Source: Deltaproteobacteria bacterium
Lineage (GTDB): Bacteria > SAR324 > NAC60-12
Direction: 5' to 3'
Assembly: GCA_003541985.1 (NCBI GenBank)
Contig: DPLM01000016.1
Span: 1 to 5,881, forward strand
DNA: 5,881 bases
Shown here: positions 1 to 5,881 of the stretch, one piece after another
Position numbering within the stretch: position 1 is the stretch's first letter
Layout: every line of letters begins with the position of its first letter
The notes under the pieces: model-generated
Databases searched by the model: none
Told to the model about the DNA's origin: nothing
What the model saw: the letters and a program-made list of their open reading frames with translations, nothing else
Position numbers and translations under genes: made by a program

Positions 1-711
1 GTAGCTTTCCAACGTGCTGCAGAACAGCTTGAAGCAAGTTTGAACACTGGCACTCTTGATCCTGCATTTGTCAGAGAAATTGTTCCTCGCTATGAAAGAT
101 ACCTTGCGACTAATGATAGCAACTATCGCTCACTTGCCGCCTTTCGGCTTGGTCAGCTATATCAATCAATAGACCAGCCTCAAAAAGCTGTTACTGCTTA
201 TCGGCGATATCTAAAAACGAAAGACAATGCTTTTCAGCAGGAAGCTCATTATGAATTAGGAATACTGTATGCTCGCCAGAACGAACCAAAGCAAGCCCTT
301 GAGCAGTTATTGCCATTACGAAGTCAGGAGAGATACCGTCAGGAACCAGGCCTATGGACAATGTTGGTGCAGCAATATGATGCATTAGGCAATAAACCTA
401 ACGCAGAACAAATTCTCCGGGATGCCTACAACAACAAATCTTTCCAAAGAAACATACAGCTTCGTTTCCTACAAGAACTAGCGAATAGACAGTATGATGA
501 AAAACGCTGCCTTGAACTCCTTAGCGAGCTTGCACCCATCTCGGACCCTTCTTCAATTCCCGAAGCCAAACGTTTAATTTGGCAAAGAGGATCGTGCTTC
601 CTACAGGAAAAACAATGGGGGTTAGCGAGAACGGACTTTGAAAAACTGCTTGAAGATAGAGATTATCAGGAAAGTTCCTTTAGAGGAATATTGTTTGCGA
701 ACCAACAAATG
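1..711 (+). other. N-terminal degenerate TPR region, mostly outside the large-repeat register
   Basis: Residues 1-237 of the visible protein. Three TPR-like helix pairs are readable: around residues 42-73 (RLGQLYQ, then KAVTAYRRYL), 78-108 (YELGILYARQ, then KQALEQLL) and 115-147 (LWTMLVQQYDALGN, then AEQILRDAY). These follow a simple pattern of about 34 residues. From about residue 147 to 237 the text begins to resemble the second half of the large units: LLSELAPISD at 173-182 sits like the later WLxxxDxGG motif, and a helix pair around 190-220 (CFLQEKQW, TDFEKLL) sits like the closing TPR. About one TPR is missing there compared with later units. It may be a worn zeroth unit or simply ordinary TPRs. 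Confidence 0.6.
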
Positions 712-3700
712 CAGGATACCGCAGCAAAACTTGAACTATTTGATTGGGCTTCAAATCAGTCTATTTATCTAATGCAAGATCAAGACTGGCAGACTTGGGT
801 TGATACGCTTCGGATTGAAGAGGATTGGGTCAGACTACAAAAAGTATATTTAAAGTGGGATCAGCAACCAGATAGTTCTGTTCGCAAAACCCTCAATCAT
901 CTTCTTCAATGGTCAGACGCAGAAAAAAGGGTTGGGAATCCACAATCTGAAATCACCCTACTTGAACAAGCACTGTATCTTCTTCCTGACAATGCTGAGC
1001 CTCCCCGAGAGCAATTGGTAAGACGACTATCTGAAATTTACATGGCAAGCAAGCTACCACAAAAAATTCCCCCACTTTATAAAGTGCACCTACTAGCTTT
1101 GCTTCCTGAAAACTCACTGCTTTATAGAAACTATGCACTACAACTTGGGGAAGTTTTAGCAATTGATCTCCAGCAACTTGAGCATGCATTACCCTGGTTA
1201 ACGGAAGCGGATACTGGGAGTGATACCCCTAATGATCTGAGAGCTGCGGTTTTGCGAGCAAGTATTTATCAAAAAACGGAGCAGCCCCTGCTGGCACTGC
1301 CGATTTGGGAGCGCCTTGCACAGCAAGAAATGGATCCAAATCTTCGTTTTCAAGGTAGCTATCAGTCAGCAATTCATTATGACCAGTTAAATGATATTCC
1401 TGGGTCACTTATTCGGTATGAAAGAGTCTTAAAAACGCCACCCACAGATCAAGACCAGAGAGAACTGCTCAAAAACTCAAAACTTCGCTTGAACGCTTTG
1501 AGAAATCAAAAATTTCGAGAAGACATCGCAAAGCTTCAACAACAACAAGATTGGCTTGGAGTTGATAATCTCATTCGTCAAAACTGGGAGGGTGGTATTG
1601 TTGAGGCCGATGAACGTCTATTAAATATATGGGTTGGCGCCTTACAAAACCAAAAAGATTGGACGGGCATACTGAACCTTTACAAAAAGCTAAAACTTAA
1701 AGGACCAAATAAATTTGAAAGTACCGCAGACTTGATCTGGCAGGCAGAGGCAAATCAAAGCCTAAATCGCCCAAAAGAAGCCATCACTCTCTATGAACAC
1801 TCAATCAAAAAGATGTTGGCTGGAGATGAGCGCTTTGCAGCAATTTCAAATCGATTAGCGGTACTCTATGAGAATGGAGACGACTATCAGAAACAAATGA
1901 AAATTTATGAAGAGCTCTATGCTCAAGAAAAATCGCCGAAATTTCGTCAACAATACGCTCTGAAGGCTGGTTTAATAGGTCTGGATAAGCTGCAAAACGA
2001 GAATCTCGCATCGGAATGGCTACAACGTGCCGACTTAGGTGGTGTTGATGACATTGACCTCCGTGCTTCAATGTTGTTGGTCGATATAGATCGTAAAAAT
2101 AAAGATTTAGATGGCGCGTTAAATCGATTGAAAGATTTGGAAAAACGGCCTGTGACCTCAAACAGCAATTTTTTCTGGCAAATCCCTTTTCGTTTAGGAG
2201 TTATACTTCAAAATCGTAACGAATGGACTGCTGCAAGGCCATACTTACAGAAGGTCGCTAATCAACAGCAAGATTCTGAATTAAAAACTGATGCTGAACA
2301 GATGTTACGTTCAGTGGACTCAGTGATTGCAAAACAAGAATTACAGAATTTGTTGAATGATGAAAATTGGCAGCAAGTTAACCAATTTATCTCAGAGCAA
2401 GAGAAGCTTGGTAACCTGTCCTTTAACAAAGAGATTTTTGAAATTTGGGTTCAATCTGAGACCAAACAGCAAAACTGGTCAAAAGTGCTTGAGCTTTATG
2501 GTCGTCTGCAATCGGTATTGCCTGCAGAAGCTGAAAAAGTAGATGCTCTGTTGGCACAGGGTGAAGCTGCAGAAAAACTTGGTGGGTGGGTCAAAGCAAG
2601 AGCGTATTACGAGCGGGCACTTGCCAAATTACCCAAAAAAGATAGACAGAAAAGAATGTGGGCGATTGATAGGTTACAAAACGTTTTTGAGCGTGATCCA
2701 CGTGAGATCAAATTAGAATTTCCCAAACTGGTTGCTTCAGAATTTGAGAAGATAAATGATTTGGAGTCTAAGAAGCAGCTTGCTGGCTTGATGCTCTATT
2801 GGGCACGTGAACAGATTAAAGACTCTCAGTTGGAGCGGGAGTGGTTGCTTAAAATGGGTAACCTCAATGCTGGGGATACCTCCGTCCAGGCAAGATTGCG
2901 CCTAGCGGATCTTTTGAATCAGGAAGGAAATAAATCTCAGGCAATTCAAGTTTTACAGCCAGCTGCTTCCTCTGATTTGAAAATTTATTCCGAAAACTAT
3001 GTCCCAGTATATCTACGATTAGGTGATTGGAATCAAGATAGAGAGAAATGGCCCGAAGCTTTGAAATATTATCAATCAGTTCAACAGATTGATCCAAAAA
3101 ATCTTGATCCTGAAGTCAAGAAATATGTTGAGTCTCAAGTTTCGGACCTGCAAAAATATCTTGGAACACAAGAGTTGGCGAATGCAATTGAAAAGGAAGA
3201 TTGGCCACTAGTTAGCAAACTGATCAAACAGGGTTTAAAAGATGAAATCCTTCAAAAAGATGTAAATTTGTTACGTTCTTGGCTACAAGCTGAAAAACAG
3301 CAAAAGAGATGGTCAGAAGTGTTGGCTATTTATGATAAATTAGAATTTAAAGATCCCAAATCCGTTAAAACAATCTTTGACTACCAAGCCAGAGGTATAG
3401 CTGCTGAGTCAACAAAACAAACCCAGAAGGCCCTTGAATTCTACTCGAAAGCCTATGAGTTGGCTGAACCAGACGATAAAGCAAATTGGGCGATATACAT
3501 TGCAGACAGGCAACAGGATTTGGAAGAAAAATTTCGTTGGCAAAACCTTGCTTACCAAAAGACACCAGCAGATGATCAATTTAGTTTAGCTCAAAAATTA
3601 GCAAATCAAGCAGCTGAAAAAAAAGATTGGCCCAATGAAAAATTCTGGTTAGCTAAACTTGATAAGGGTGGTAATTCCGAAGCTGAGATGCAGGCGATGT

Positions 3701-5631
3701 GGAGGCTAGTAGAACATGCTAAAACAGAGAAAAATTCAAACATTGAAATAGAAGCTCTCCAGAAAATTCTTATGCGTAAGCCTGCTGAAGAAAGCTCATG
3801 GTTTACACTGGCGCACTACAGATTGGGTCAATTGCACCTGCAATCCAAGCGAAATCAAGATGCAGCTCAATCATTTTTGTTAGTAGCTCAGGCCGATTCC
3901 CCCAAAGACTATAGTGAGTTAAAACAAGCCGCTTTGCGACAGTGGAAATCACTTCAGCAGATAGACGTCACAGATAAATTAATTGCACTGGAGAAAAAAA
4001 AGGACTGGGCTGGTTTATCATATTTGATTAGAAAGGAGCAATTGGCTGGAACGATAAAGCTTAACGAGGTGAACTTTTCGATACTACTTCAATCCGAAAT
4101 AGAACAGCAAAATTGGAAAGGTATATTGCGGGCCTATCAACTCTTAGAGCAAGAGGATAAGAAGCGTGCGACAACTGCCGAAGCTCTTTTGACTCGAGCC
4201 AGAGCTACAAGACAGCTTCAAGGTTGGCAGCCTGCGGCGGAGCTATACAAGGCAGCAATAAATAGACACCCTAAGAACAGCCATAGCGAAAGGCTAAAGT
4301 TGCTTGATGAAGCAAGACCTGCTTTTGAGGAAACTAAACAGGTGAAAGAACTTGTGAAGCTTTATGAAAAAACCTGTCCTCATCTGAAATCAAAAGAAGC
4401 AAAGCAAGCTTGTGCAGAGGTAATAGTCTACTATGCACAAAATACATTGCAGGATAATGCAAAAGCGCAAAAGTGGTTAGCTAGTTTGGACAAGGGTGGC
4501 AATAGTGATGCTGACCTCGCAGCATTGATGGAACAGTCTAACCAAGCTCGAAAGCAGGGCGACCTTAAAAAAGCTTCACAAAAACTGAAGCAACTTTTGG
4601 GGCGAAAACCTGATCCAAATTCTGTTTATGCAGTGATTGCAAATTACCAACTTGGAGCTGATCTTCAACAGGCTGAGAAGTGGGCTGAGGCCCGACGATA
4701 CTATAAGGCTGTTGTTGAAGCAGAATCAACGGATCAAAATAAAGAGTACCAAAAGCTTGCTACTCAACAAGTGAAACAGATTGATCAATATCTTTTAGGG
4801 GTACAAATCCAAAATTATATTGATAAGCAGGATTGGAAAAACGTTAGCATAGTGCTCAAACCAATGCTTGAGAAACAGGGGGCTGAAGCCTCTGTTGATT
4901 TGGTAATACTTTGGCGCAAAGCCGAAATTGCACAGCAAAATTGGAAGGAGGCCCTGTCCACTTGGGATCTACAGCGCGAAGTAGATTCTGAAAGTGCAGC
5001 AACCCCTGAGGCCCTGATTCAGCAGGGCTCACTAAAAGAACAGATTGGTGATAATACCGGGGCGCTGTTTTCATATCGAAAGGTCCTTGAAAATGTTGAT
5101 GATCCAACTTTGGAAGCTCAGGCTGTGGGCCGAGTCTCATCAATCTTGCAGCAACAAAGGAATTACACCGAACTTGTGAAATTTTATTCGCAAAGATATG
5201 AGAAATCTAGCGACCCAGATGTTAAGAAAAACTCTGCTTCTGAAATCGCAACTTATTACGCTACTGTTCTAGAAAACTCTGAATCTGCAAGAATTTGGTG
5301 GGAAAAGGTAGATCAAGGTGGAACAAGTCGGGAAGAAATTGCTGCTGTTTATGAGCTAGCCAAAATGGACGGAGCTATTGGCAAAACAGATAGCGCAATT
5401 CAGAGATTGGAAATTCTAGTTGCCCGTCCCGTTCCCAAAAATACACAGTGGTTTGTGCTAGTGCATTATCAATTAGCGGCTCTCTATCATACACTTGAAC
5501 AATTTCCTGAAGCACTTCAGCACTATCAGAAAGTTGCTGAGCATCCTGAAGTCAAAGGTTTGGAACAGTACAGAGATCTGTCAAATAAAACGGCTTTGCA
5601 AATTGAAGCTTATCTTGCACAACTGCATTAA
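1..5631 (+). CDS. Giant TPR-repeat scaffold protein, 5'-partial (1876 residues visible)
   Basis: The frame is open from base 1 and stops at TAA 5629-5631. A TTG at 40 is not the start: the 13 codons before it (VAFQRAAEQLEAS) read like a TPR B-helix, so the N-terminus and any signal peptide lie upstream. Residues 1-237 hold degenerate TPRs, for example around residues 42-73 (AAFRLGQLYQ) and 78-108 (HYELGILYA). Residues 238-1876 are six tandem 268-278-residue units, each about eight TPR lengths, described separately. TPR folds are stacked helix pairs that bind partner proteins, so a scaffold or assembly role is inferred. I see no catalytic motif, transmembrane helix or terminal beta-barrel, which argues against the BcsC/PgaA type of exporter. 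There are four Cys (residues 170, 199, 1459, 1471). Large TPR proteins such as the gliding-motility protein AgmK/GltI are one possible comparison, but nothing here proves kinship. TPR assignment is secure; specific function is unknown. Confidence 0.93.
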   Translation, partial: VAFQRAAEQLEASLNTGTLDPAFVREIVPRYERYLATNDSNYRSLAAFRLGQLYQSIDQPQKAVTAYRRYLKTKDNAFQQEAHYELGILYARQNEPKQALEQLLPLRSQERYRQEPGLWTMLVQQYDALGNKPNAEQILRDAYNNKSFQRNIQLRFLQELANRQYDEKRCLELLSELAPISDPSSIPEAKRLIWQRGSCFLQEKQWGLARTDFEKLLEDRDYQESSFRGILFANQQMQDTAAKLELFDWASNQSIYLMQDQDWQTWVDTLRIEEDWVRLQKVYLKWDQQPDSSVRKTLNHLLQWSDAEKRVGNPQSEITLLEQALYLLPDNAEPPREQLVRRLSEIYMASKLPQKIPPLYKVHLLALLPENSLLYRNYALQLGEVLAIDLQQLEHALPWLTEADTGSDTPNDLRAAVLRASIYQKTEQPLLALPIWERLAQQEMDPNLRFQGSYQSAIHYDQLNDIPGSLIRYERVLKTPPTDQDQRELLKNSKLRLNALRNQKFREDIAKLQQQQDWLGVDNLIRQNWEGGIVEADERLLNIWVGALQNQKDWTGILNLYKKLKLKGPNKFESTADLIWQAEANQSLNRPKEAITLYEHSIKKMLAGDERFAAISNRLAVLYENGDDYQKQMKIYEELYAQEKSPKFRQQYALKAGLIGLDKLQNENLASEWLQRADLGGVDDIDLRASMLLVDIDRKNKDLDGALNRLKDLEKRPVTSNSNFFWQIPFRLGVILQNRNEWTAARPYLQKVANQQQDSELKTDAEQMLRSVDSVIAKQELQNLLNDENWQQVNQFISEQEKLGNLSFNKEIFEIWVQSETKQQNWSKVLELYGRLQSVLPAEAEKVDALLAQGEAAEKLGGWVKARAYYERALAKLPKKDRQKRMWAIDRLQNVFERDPREIKLEFPKLVASEFEKINDLESKKQLAGLMLYWAREQIKDSQLEREWLLKMGNLNAGDTSVQARLRLADLLNQEGNKSQAIQVLQPAASSDLKIYSENYVPVYLRLGDWNQDREKWPEALKYYQSVQQIDPKNLDPEVKKYVESQVSDLQKYLGTQELANAIEKEDWPLVSKLIKQGLKDEILQKDVNLLRSWLQAEKQQKRWSEVLAIYDKLEFKDPKSVKTIFDYQARGIAAESTKQTQKALEFYSKAYELAEPDDKANWAIYIADRQQDLEEKFRWQNLAYQKTPADDQFSLAQKLANQAAEKKDWPNEKFWLAKLDKGGNSEAEMQAMWRLVEHAKTEKNSNIEIEALQKILMRKPAEESSWFTLAHYRLGQLHLQSKRNQDAAQSFLLVAQADSPKDYSELKQAALRQWKSLQQIDVTDKLIALEKKKDWAGLSYLIRKEQLAGTIKLNEVNFSILLQSEIEQQNWKGILRAYQLLEQEDKKRATTAEALLTRARATRQLQGWQPAAELYKAAINRHPKNSHSERLKLLDEARPAFEETKQVKELVKLYEKTCPHLKSKEAKQACAEVIVYYAQNTLQDNAKAQKWLASLDKGGNSDADLAALMEQSNQARKQGDLKKASQKLKQLLGRKPDPNSVYAVIANYQLGADLQQAEKWAEARRYYKAVVEAESTDQNKEYQKLATQQVKQIDQYLLGVQIQNYIDKQDWKNVSIVLKPMLEKQGAEASVDLVILWRKAEIAQQNWKEALSTWDLQREVDSESAATPEALIQQGSLKEQIGDNTGALFSYRKVLENVDDPTLEAQAVGRVSSILQQQRNYTELVKFYSQRYEKSSDPDVKKNSASEIATYYATVLENSESARIWWEKVDQGGTSREEIAAVYELAKMDGAIGKTDSAIQRLEILVARPVPKNTQWFVLVHYQLAALYHTLEQFPEALQHYQKVAEHPEVKGLEQYRDLSNKTALQIEAYLAQLH
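712..1518 (+). repeat. Large TPR-block repeat, unit 1 (269 residues, most divergent)
   Basis: Residues 238-506. The first landmark Trp is residue 249 (LELFDW) and the second is residue 276 (TWVDTLRIEEDW). The gap is 27 residues, against 36 in every other unit, so about nine residues appear to be missing. The loop motif at residue 399 reads WLTEADTGS, with the second Gly replaced by Ser. The closing helix position reads YQSAIHY instead of the usual H/N-Y-x-L-G. The W/L-x10-W spacing and the downstream TPR (SDAEKRVGNPQSEI, then LLEQALYLLP) keep the register. Unit borders were set 11 residues before the first Trp, a convention rather than an observed domain edge. Confidence 0.75.
1519..2334 (+). 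repeat. Large TPR-block repeat, unit 2 (272 residues)
   Basis: Residues 507-778. Landmark Trp residues are 518 (KLQQQQDWLGV) and 554 (IWVGALQNQKDW), 36 apart. The canonical TPR follows (DLIWQAEANQSLNRPKEA, then ITLYEHSI). The loop motif at residue 673 is WLQRADLGG. The closing TPR begins PFRLGVILQNRNEW, with its Gly (733) 60 residues after the loop Trp. It is followed by AARPYLQKV. Confidence 0.85.
2335..3168 (+). repeat. Large TPR-block repeat, unit 3 (278 residues)
   Basis: Residues 779-1056. Landmark Trp residues are 790 (LLNDENWQQV) and 826 (IWVQSETKQQNW), 36 apart. It carries the cleanest single TPR of the protein at 2545-2634 (ALLAQGEAAEKLGGWVKARA, then YYERALAKLP). The loop motif at residue 948 is altered: WLLKMGNLNAGD, with the Asp lost and only one Gly in the usual area. 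The closing TPR reads YLRLGDWNQDREKWPEALKY, with its Gly (1008) still 60 residues after the loop Trp. Confidence 0.85.
3169..3972 (+). repeat. Large TPR-block repeat, unit 4 (268 residues)
   Basis: Residues 1057-1324. Landmark Trp residues are 1068 (IEKEDWPLVSKLI) and 1104 (SWLQAEKQQKRW), 36 apart. The loop motif at residue 1216 is WLAKLDKGGNSEAE, nearly the same as in unit 5. The closing TPR reads WFTLAHYRLGQLHLQS, with its Gly (1276) 60 residues after the loop Trp. This unit is the shortest: the segment between the second Trp and the loop motif is 112 residues, against 118-123 elsewhere. Confidence 0.85.
3973..4800 (+). repeat. Large TPR-block repeat, unit 5 (276 residues)
   Basis: Residues 1325-1600. 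Landmark Trp residues are 1336 (LEKKKDWAGLSYLI) and 1372 (ILLQSEIEQQNW), 36 apart. The TPR is ALLTRARATRQLQGWQPAAE, then LYKAAI. The loop motif at residue 1492 is WLASLDKGGNSDAD. The closing TPR reads ANYQLGADLQQAEKWAEARR, with its Gly (1552) 60 residues after the loop Trp. Two of the protein's four cysteines lie here (1459 and 1471), 12 residues apart in the helix pair before the loop motif. Confidence 0.87.
4801..5628 (+). repeat. Large TPR-block repeat, unit 6 (276 residues, C-terminal)
   Basis: Residues 1601-1876. Landmark Trp residues are 1612 (IDKQDWKNVSIVL) and 1648 (LWRKAEIAQQNW), 36 apart. The TPR is ALIQQGSLKEQIGDNTGA, then LFSYRKVL. The loop motif at residue 1766 is WWEKVDQGGTSREE. 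The closing TPR reads WFVLVHYQLAALYHTL, with Ala in place of the Gly but the same 60-residue offset. The final helix (LQIEAYLAQLH) aligns with the last helix of unit 5 (VKQIDQYLLG), so the protein stops where a seventh unit would begin. Confidence 0.87.
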
Positions 5632-5841
5632 AATTGAATTAAATATTCCTTGAAAACAAACGATTAGTTAATAAGACAGGCTCATTTCCAATTGGGACAA
5701 ATATAAATCATCTTTTAAATCATGAGAAAATTGTTAAACGTAAGTTGCCAATATCTTTGCCCCGATACCAAGTGAATTGATCCAAAAAAACTAACAATTC
5801 CATAGGCTTTTAAGGTACCCATTAGAACAAAAAAAAATCTT
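5632..5841. other. AT-rich intergenic stretch, no convincing gene or terminator
   Basis: These 210 bases follow the TAA. They are visibly more AT-rich than the gene and carry stops in all three + frames. I see no GC-rich hairpin with a T-run behind the stop, so no rho-independent terminator can be called for the large gene. There is a short palindrome CCAATTGG at 5688-5695. A weak promoter-like pair, TTGGGA (5692-5697) and TTAAAT (5715-5720) with 17-base spacing, matches the sigma-70 consensus at only four of six positions each. It is noted but not called. Confidence 0.6.
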
Positions 5842-5850
5842 GTGAAGATT
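5836..5850. repeat. Small perfect inverted repeat, 6-bp arms with 3-base loop
   Basis: AATCTT-GTG-AAGATT is a perfect inverted repeat preceded on the + strand by nine A (5829-5837, overlapping the left arm). Read on the minus strand it becomes a short stem followed by a T-run, the outline of an intrinsic terminator. Only one of six pairs is G-C, so the stem would be weak. On the + strand its loop is the GTG proposed as the start codon of the next gene. It could be a terminator for a convergent gene, a translational control element, or chance. Confidence 0.35.
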
Positions 5851-5881
5851 GTTGGGCTTGCTAATGGAACAGACGCTGTTA
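5842..5881 (+). CDS. Possible start of a downstream gene, 3'-partial, unidentified
   Basis: From GTG at 5842 the frame is open to the window edge and would read MKIVGLANGTDAV. The case for coding is its composition: most codons begin with a purine and many end in a pyrimidine (the RNY bias of real genes), and the peptide resembles the short beta-strand plus turn that opens many cytoplasmic proteins. The nearest upstream in-frame stop is TAG at 5803-5805 and no ATG lies between. Against it, there is no good Shine-Dalgarno; the closest, AAGG at 5812-5815, is too far away. Thirteen codons do not allow a product to be named. If real, it is co-directional with the TPR gene, about 210 bases downstream. 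Confidence 0.4.
   Translation, partial: MKIVGLANGTDAV

Noticed and set aside
1805..2168. Overlapping minus-strand frames of 118 and 73 codons
   Set aside because: Both lie wholly inside the TPR gene, have no ribosome site of note, and give low-complexity, non-family-like peptides. They are antisense shadows.
2357..2542. + strand frame of 61 codons in a second frame
   Set aside because: Embedded in the TPR gene where the main frame has clear repeat motifs, so it is an out-of-frame shadow.
4856..5143. Minus-strand frame of 95 codons
   Set aside because: Antisense to unit 6. Its composition simply mirrors the Gln- and Ala-rich repeat, with no domain features.
1..5631. CRISPR array, insertion sequence or RNA genes
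   Set aside because: The only repetition is protein-level and diverged at the DNA level. There are no short identical direct repeats with spacers, no transposase text, and no tRNA-like or rRNA-like segments.
5692..5720. Promoter-like TTGGGA and TTAAAT hexamers with 17-base spacing
   Set aside because: Only four of six matches each in AT-rich DNA, a level expected by chance, and far from the candidate downstream start.
5722..5775. Short ATG frame of 17 codons in the intergenic stretch
   Set aside because: Very short, no ribosome site in front, and no recognisable peptide.
5715..5879. Minus-strand frame open from the window edge for about 54 codons, hydrophobic, could be the tail of a convergent membrane protein
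   Set aside because: A run of this length in AT-rich DNA is only mildly unusual. Much of its hydrophobicity comes from the T-run, and it conflicts with the better RNY-type coding signal of the + strand frame at 5842. Downstream sequence would settle it.

Overview
The window is almost entirely one giant reading frame on the + strand. It is open from the first base and ends at a TAA at 5629-5631, so 1876 residues are visible and the true start lies upstream. The product is a soluble-looking, all-helical tetratricopeptide-repeat (TPR) protein. It is rich in Gln, Lys, Glu and Trp and has only four cysteines. I see no enzyme motif, no membrane segment and no C-terminal beta-barrel. Base composition is moderately AT-rich by eye and the style is bacterial (long single frame, TAA stop, no introns). 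The sequence does not fix the phylum. A proteobacterial or other Gram-negative source is plausible but is inference only.

Layout: bases 1-711 (residues 1-237) encode ordinary, degenerate TPRs. Bases 712-5628 (residues 238-1876) are six tandem copies of a much larger unit of 268-278 residues, about eight TPR lengths. Each copy carries the same ordered landmarks: a first Trp at unit residue 12; a second Trp 36 residues later in a W/L-x10-W context; a canonical TPR; a W-L/W-x3-D-x-G-G type loop motif; and an H/N-Y-x-L-G helix 60 residues after that loop Trp. The protein ends exactly at the end of the sixth unit. This higher-order periodicity, a repeat of TPR blocks rather than of single TPRs, is the most interesting thing here.

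After the stop come about 210 bases of AT-rich DNA with no convincing gene and no clear terminator. The last 40 bases hold a short open stretch that looks like the start of another + strand gene (GTG at 5842), with its start codon in the loop of a small perfect inverted repeat. That gene cannot be identified from 13 codons.

Functionally only a scaffold or protein-binding role can be argued. TPR superhelices bind partner proteins, and a structure built from six near-equivalent blocks could present the same surface six times along its length. Cellular location, partner and operon context are outside the window.
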